Below, one piece after another: positions 59,880 to 64,000 of a stretch of 64,000 nucleotides of DNA. The stretch covers positions 248,001 through 312,000 of the forward strand of contig JAIWNF010000019.1 in NCBI GenBank assembly GCA_025093555.1. Direction: 5' to 3'. Every line of letters starts with the position of its first letter. Positions within the stretch are counted from its first letter, which is position 1. Both the position numbers and the translations under genes were made by a program. The notes beneath the pieces were generated by a model that made no database searches, had not been told where the DNA came from, and saw nothing but the letters and a program-made list of their open reading frames with translations. The stretch comes from Circinella umbellata. Lineage: Eukaryota > Mucoromycota > Mucoromycetes > Mucorales > Lichtheimiaceae.

Positions 59880-61350
59880 CTTTTTTTTTTATAAATTTAA
59901 ATTGAAAGGGGGTGCATGTGGTACAAGTGGTGGTTCAATCCATTGTAGTAATAAATGTCGAAGTTGATTTTTTGGTGGTGAAGGGGTGGTATAATAATCA
60001 GGACGGCAAGTACGGTGTGGTGTAGAATGTAGCAGAGTTTTGGCCAGATGATTTTCCAATAGACACGTTTTTGGTATGATGTTGGAGGTGTCTTGGGGAG
60101 TCGGTTGAGAATAAAAGAAATAGGGTTGCTGATGTTTTTGGAGATTGATAAGAATGTATGGACCCGATGGCAGGAAAGTAAGTGTTGTTTAGATAGTCGG
60201 GTTGTTTGGTGACAATTAGGACATGGTTGTTGTTGGTAATTAGTGATCCAACCTGGGCGATAGTAAATACATAAATTACGTTCTGTAGATGTCATGGGCA
60301 GCCATAAAATTGAGTCATTTCCCAATTGCTGACGGCATTGATTTAGTAATTTACTGTTCTTGCGTTGGCAGCGTTGTATGTGTGTGCTTTTAATATGTTG
60401 TTTGATGGCTGTTTTTAGATCACTGTTTGTTACCGTGTGGTGGTCTAACTGTGTTGTTGTATCTAGTGATTGCCAAATTTTATTTTTTCTAATGACTGAG
60501 GTCGAGGAACAAAGACCTTTTGTTTGGCGAACATGTTGTAATAAGGTGGGGAATAAAGCATCATCAGGCATATGATATGAACGAAATATAAACTTTGCTT
60601 GTAAGGTAGTAACACGATCAACCATAAATTCAAGATTTGCTAGAGGGTGAATAATGGCCATCGAGTGGTTAGTCTTGGTACCATATACGTATTTTTCGAA
60701 GGCAGGTATTTTGGGTTTCTTGTAGAGTATTGTAATCATGTCTATTGAGTTTTACAATCGCCAGACCATATTCCATCTTGGGTCGGATAATTGGCGGTAA
60801 AGACGAGTACTGAGTAATTTACCAAGACATCGTGCGCGCACACCAATTGACGCCATAATATTCATTGCTGAAACTGCAGCAGTAGTATTTCGATCAATAA
60901 GTTCATTAGTGTTGATACATCCATCTGGGGTAAAGGGGACACCAAGATATGTGAATTTGGTTGCTCGTTGTAGGTTAACTCCATATAGTTGTGGTAGTTG
61001 ATTCGGAGGTGGATCAGTCATGGACATATAAATGCATTTCGTAGGGTTCCATCTATAACCTAAATTAATACTATGATCTTCACATGCTTTCAGTAATAAG
61101 GGTATAGTATCCCATGTGCGTACAGTAGACTATTGATAAAGAGGTTGTTGAATTTTAAGCTAAGTGATGGAAGGACTTGGGCTTCGACAGTACATAAAAG
61201 AGTTGGTAAAGAGTTGATATAATGAGAGTAGAGAATTGGGGACAATACGTAATTTCATTACAGATGGCCTTTGTCCGCTCGGTAAAAAAAATATGTACTG
61301 ACAATTTTTTAACCCGCTACCTTGGGTACAGGATCTTGCGTTAGTTACCA
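59880..61350 (-). mobile_element. 5'-truncated LINE (non-LTR retrotransposon), inactive
   Basis: Read on the minus strand it carries the C-terminal half of a LINE reverse transcriptase. 61260-61170 reads VLSPILYSHYINSLPTLL (RT palm). 61115-61030 reads DTIPLLLKACEDHSINLGYR then WNPTKC. 61027-60752 continues with KFTYLGVPFTPDGCINTNEL and the thumb. A separate frame, 60739-59897, continues with LANLEFMVDRVTTLQAKFIF and a C-terminal zinc-knuckle-like CPNCHQTTRLSKQHLLSCHR, ending in a stop at 59897-59899. An A-rich tail follows at 59892-59881, as expected for target-primed insertion. The YADD catalytic box is lost at about 61135. A stop/frameshift separates the two main frames. The endonuclease and RT fingers are missing. 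Confidence 0.85.
59897..60739 (-). pseudogene. LINE reverse transcriptase, C-terminal fragment
   Basis: The largest surviving frame of the LINE, about 280 codons. It contains the post-thumb helix (DRVTTLQAKFIFRSYHMPDD), a basic central part and a CCHC-type cluster C-x2-C...H-x4-C-H. It follows the thumb fragment 60752-61027 after a stop and frame change of a few bases. Confidence 0.85.
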
Positions 61351-63299
61351 CCGAAAAGAAAATACTTTTTCATAATGAGGGAGTAGATTATTGAAACTCA
61401 TTTGGTAAACTCGTTTTGCGCCAAGGGATTAACAAGCCAACAAGTTCCGAGTTTTAAGAAGTTCCAACAAGATTTAGTAAGTTTAAATATATGGATTATG
61501 GCCATCCATTTTGTTTGTATTGACCTCAATCCATACTATTACTCAATCGTATGGAAAATACAAGTTTTAAACGCCCATTATTACTGTATCAGCCACGATT
61601 TCGTATTAATTAATTTGATTATAACTATTTTTAACATCTAGCGCTACCATGTGTAATACATATAGCATATTTAATTGTAACAAAAGCAATATAGTTGTTG
61701 GTTGTAAATTATATTAATGATAGTATACTGTTTGTTTACTAACCATCTTCTCTTTTTCTGATCCTTTTTGATGTTCGTCCTGTTGAAATTGAAACTTCAA
61801 GAGCCCATTTCTCAATAGTAAAACTATTGTTTAGATCGCAATTCTCTCCATTGTTCGAACTAATGTTTTTAAAATCTTAGTTTGTCTACTTCGAGCTCCT
61901 GCTCTACCTTCTGTTCTTCTTGCTGCTTTTCCACTGGATGATATGATTGCTTCTGCTTGTACAATAACGTCACTATTATTTATTCTTTCATATGACCAAT
62001 TGTTGTGTTTCACAGTTGCTTCATCGCATACAACACTGTCATCTAGATTGTTGAGGTGTATTCTGACTTAAACCGTCAAAATATGGGGAGGGATAAGAGT
62101 TGCCAAAAAATTGTCAGAAATGCAGCTACGTATGAACTTTTTGAGCCGTAATATATGTTAACTTAGGTATTCTTGAGAGATGTTACGGAACAGGTTTTAG
62201 AGAAAATGATTTTCCATTGAGATTTGTCGCTTCAAAGTTTTGTTAAAATATGAATTTTTACAAAGTAATGCCAATATTTCGAGAAAGGGATAAGAAGTGT
62301 GTAACCTATAAAAGTGGATACACAAGGTTCGTGCTGTGGATTATATGTAGCTCCTAACGTTTACCTTTCTATTTTTTTTTTCACTCAATAAAAAAAAATA
62401 GATATAACAACAATACAACGCGAAAGGTAGTTGTTTTCAAATATTACTTAGATGTAGATACTATCATCTATATATATAAAAAAGATTCAAATAATTCTAG
62501 ACTCTTGTTGAATAGCTACGGGGTGGGGTTATGGCCCCCATCCACCATTTTTAATAAAAAAATAAAACCAGGTTCTGGTAGAAAAAACTGTTGAAATAAC
62601 TGAAATAACAAATGGTACTATGAAACCAAGCAATAAAAAAGGAGAAAAAATTAGGGGAGTAACTGCCTACTTCTCAATAGTGTATATACATACACTATCA
62701 TCTCTCTTCATTCTTTTTTTTTTTTTGGTAAAATATATATAGTATTTCACTGGCTTATCAATGCATGCAGAATTTGATGTCTCATTGGTAGCAATATTAT
62801 TACCCGTCGGACGTTTAAGATATCTCAATTTTCGAAAAATGACTGTTCAAGTCAGTATGCACCTTATCACATGATTCTACCGCCAAAGAAGCACTTCAAC
62901 CTTCATCAGCAAAAATTCTCGAGCTTGTTCTTATACTTCGCTGTGTTTCGGATTGTGTAGTTGCTACAACATCTTGCAAGGCGTATTCTTAAAGTTGGTC
63001 ATATATCTATAGCAGTAACATCAGTGACAAACTAATGCCCATACATTCATTTGTAGTAAAGCTTGTATTTTTGGCTTTAAATAGCTATACTTCTTCTACT
63101 TCTGCCATCTGATACTACTGGCTCTACACCCTCTGTACGTATTAGTAATACTGCTTGTGCATTTCCAATGAAAATACCTAAGTTATTAGGACTGTCAACG
63201 ATGTAATTTCATCGATATTTATAACTTACCCACCAAACTCATTTTAAAGAGCACCTACTTTTGTTGTGACGGATAGGAACTCGTAGCCGTTTCTTGCAT

Positions 63300-63666
63300 T
63301 ACTACAGAAGGTAAAAAAGGGGGCAGTGCGAAACTTGTGCTTTCCTTTCAATTTTGCGAGACGTGCTCGTATCTTCATCCAGATGCAACAGAGTTAGGCC
63401 TATTTTGACCGGAATACAAACAATAATGTGCAACCACGACCCGTCATACATTGATAAATCAAGATTCAAAGCCTCCTTTGCCTTAGCTTCATAAGCTTCT
63501 GCGTCGTCGAATCATTTCGGACACTCTCAAGGTCCCCATCAAGAACGTGAAAAAAAAAATACGCTGTCCAGATGGTCGTTGTTGATGTTTGAGGCCACGT
63601 ACTTGCTCCCATTAATAATCGTAACTCACGGTTTGTGACAGAGTCAAATTCTGGTACTTTTATCAT
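63300..63666 (-). pseudogene. Frameshifted gene relic of unknown family
   Basis: From ATG at 63666 the minus strand reads MIKVPEFDSVTNRELRLLMG through VLDGDLESVRND. After a one-base shift near 63520 the neighbouring frame stays open for about 70 codons (FDDAEAYEAKAKEALNLDLS, MYDGSWLHIIVCIPVKIGL) to a stop near 63310. Both parts have protein-like composition. I do not recognise the family. Confidence 0.5.
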
Positions 63667-63953
63667 GGTCTTTTTTCATTTATTTCGTTTAAATTCACAA
63701 GAAAGACAAAATAATTCCGTCGTTCTAGGCTTTCTTCATTAGATATGCCACCATCTTCTTATGCTTAAACAGGTTTTTGTCTCGTCTTTTCAAATAGTGA
63801 GTAATAATGATTTCATATTTTCATAGGAACACCAAATAGTATATCCAATATTATCTTACTAATAGTACTTTTTCTACATACGTACATGAAGAGAAAAAAT
63901 CATGAAAACACGCATTACATTTAATGATTAAAATGAAACTAGACTACAGTATT

Positions 63954-63974
63954 ACCTGTTGCTAAGTAACAGGT
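63954..63974. repeat. Short inverted repeat near the window end
   Basis: ACCTGTT, a 7-base spacer, then AACAGGT, a perfect 7-bp stem. It could be an internal part of a transposon end cut by the window edge. Confidence 0.6.
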
Positions 63975-64000
63975 TTCTCGGTCGCATAAACTTATTACCA

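Larger units (their letters stand above)
61351..64000. other. Gene-poor end of window with frameshifted relics
   Basis: No intact gene. 62040-61760 (minus) reads a basic segment (SSSGKAARRTEGRAGARSRQ, then TKILKTLVRTMERIAI) that stops and resumes in another frame (NNSFTIEKWALEVSISTGRT, SKRIRKRED). 63666-63300 (minus) is a two-frame relic, listed separately. 61402-61641 (+) is an 80-codon frame of unknown nature. A short inverted repeat lies at 63954-63974. Confidence 0.4.

Noticed and set aside
61402..61641. 79-codon plus-strand frame after the LINE
   Set aside because: Uncertain composition and no family features that I can verify.

Overview
The window looks like a nuclear contig from an early-diverging fungus, most likely Mucoromycota (Mucorales-like). 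The DNA is strongly AT-rich with many homopolymer and dinucleotide runs. Genes are broken by many short GT..AG introns, often 50-120 nt, and third codon positions favour A/T. The gene set is fungal: a Kre9-like wall protein, a CCG-9-type trehalose phosphorylase, SKI2, TMA16, BRE1, RTT106 and an Rnc1/HEK2-like KH protein. The transposons are of kinds I associate with Mucoromycota. The species cannot be named from sequence alone. No rRNA, tRNA, CRISPR array or organellar gene was recognised.

Bases 1-42,200 are gene-rich and look intact. In order: SMC6 (-, 3' end off the window), a GPI-anchored Kre9/Knh1-like wall protein (-), a SAM-dependent methyltransferase (-), trehalose phosphorylase (+), SKI2 exosome helicase (+, 21 exons), an F-box protein (+), TMA16 (+), a Ser-rich protein of unknown function (+), proteasome ATPase RPT1 (-), an RTT106-like histone chaperone (+), BRE1 ubiquitin ligase (+), a rhomboid-family membrane protein without its catalytic histidine (+), and a three-KH-domain RNA-binding protein (-). 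I joined exons by hand. Every complete spliced model keeps frame and ends in a stop. The genes cover unrelated cell functions (chromatin and DNA repair, RNA decay, protein turnover, storage carbohydrate, cell wall) and form no metabolic cluster. Two pairs share divergent promoters: methyltransferase/trehalose phosphorylase and RPT1/RTT106.

From about 42.9 kb to the end the character changes to a gene-poor repeat compartment. It holds a decayed Tc1/mariner-like element with 34-bp terminal inverted repeats, a small MITE-like fragment, a broken PD-(D/E)XK-nuclease-like gene, a broken questin-oxidase-like gene, a tandem array of four ~295-bp units, a 5'-truncated LINE whose reverse-transcriptase active site is deleted, and further frameshifted fragments. 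Two gene models in this compartment appear intact: a two-exon gene for a small secreted peptide with seven cysteines in its last 29 residues (45864-46252, with decayed partial copies downstream), and a four-exon orphan gene (51342-52028).

The strongest candidates for new biology are the cysteine-rich secreted peptide in the repeat compartment, the predicted rhomboid pseudoprotease, the ATG-only first exon of TMA16, and the 295-bp array whose units each carry a complete intron-like signal set.
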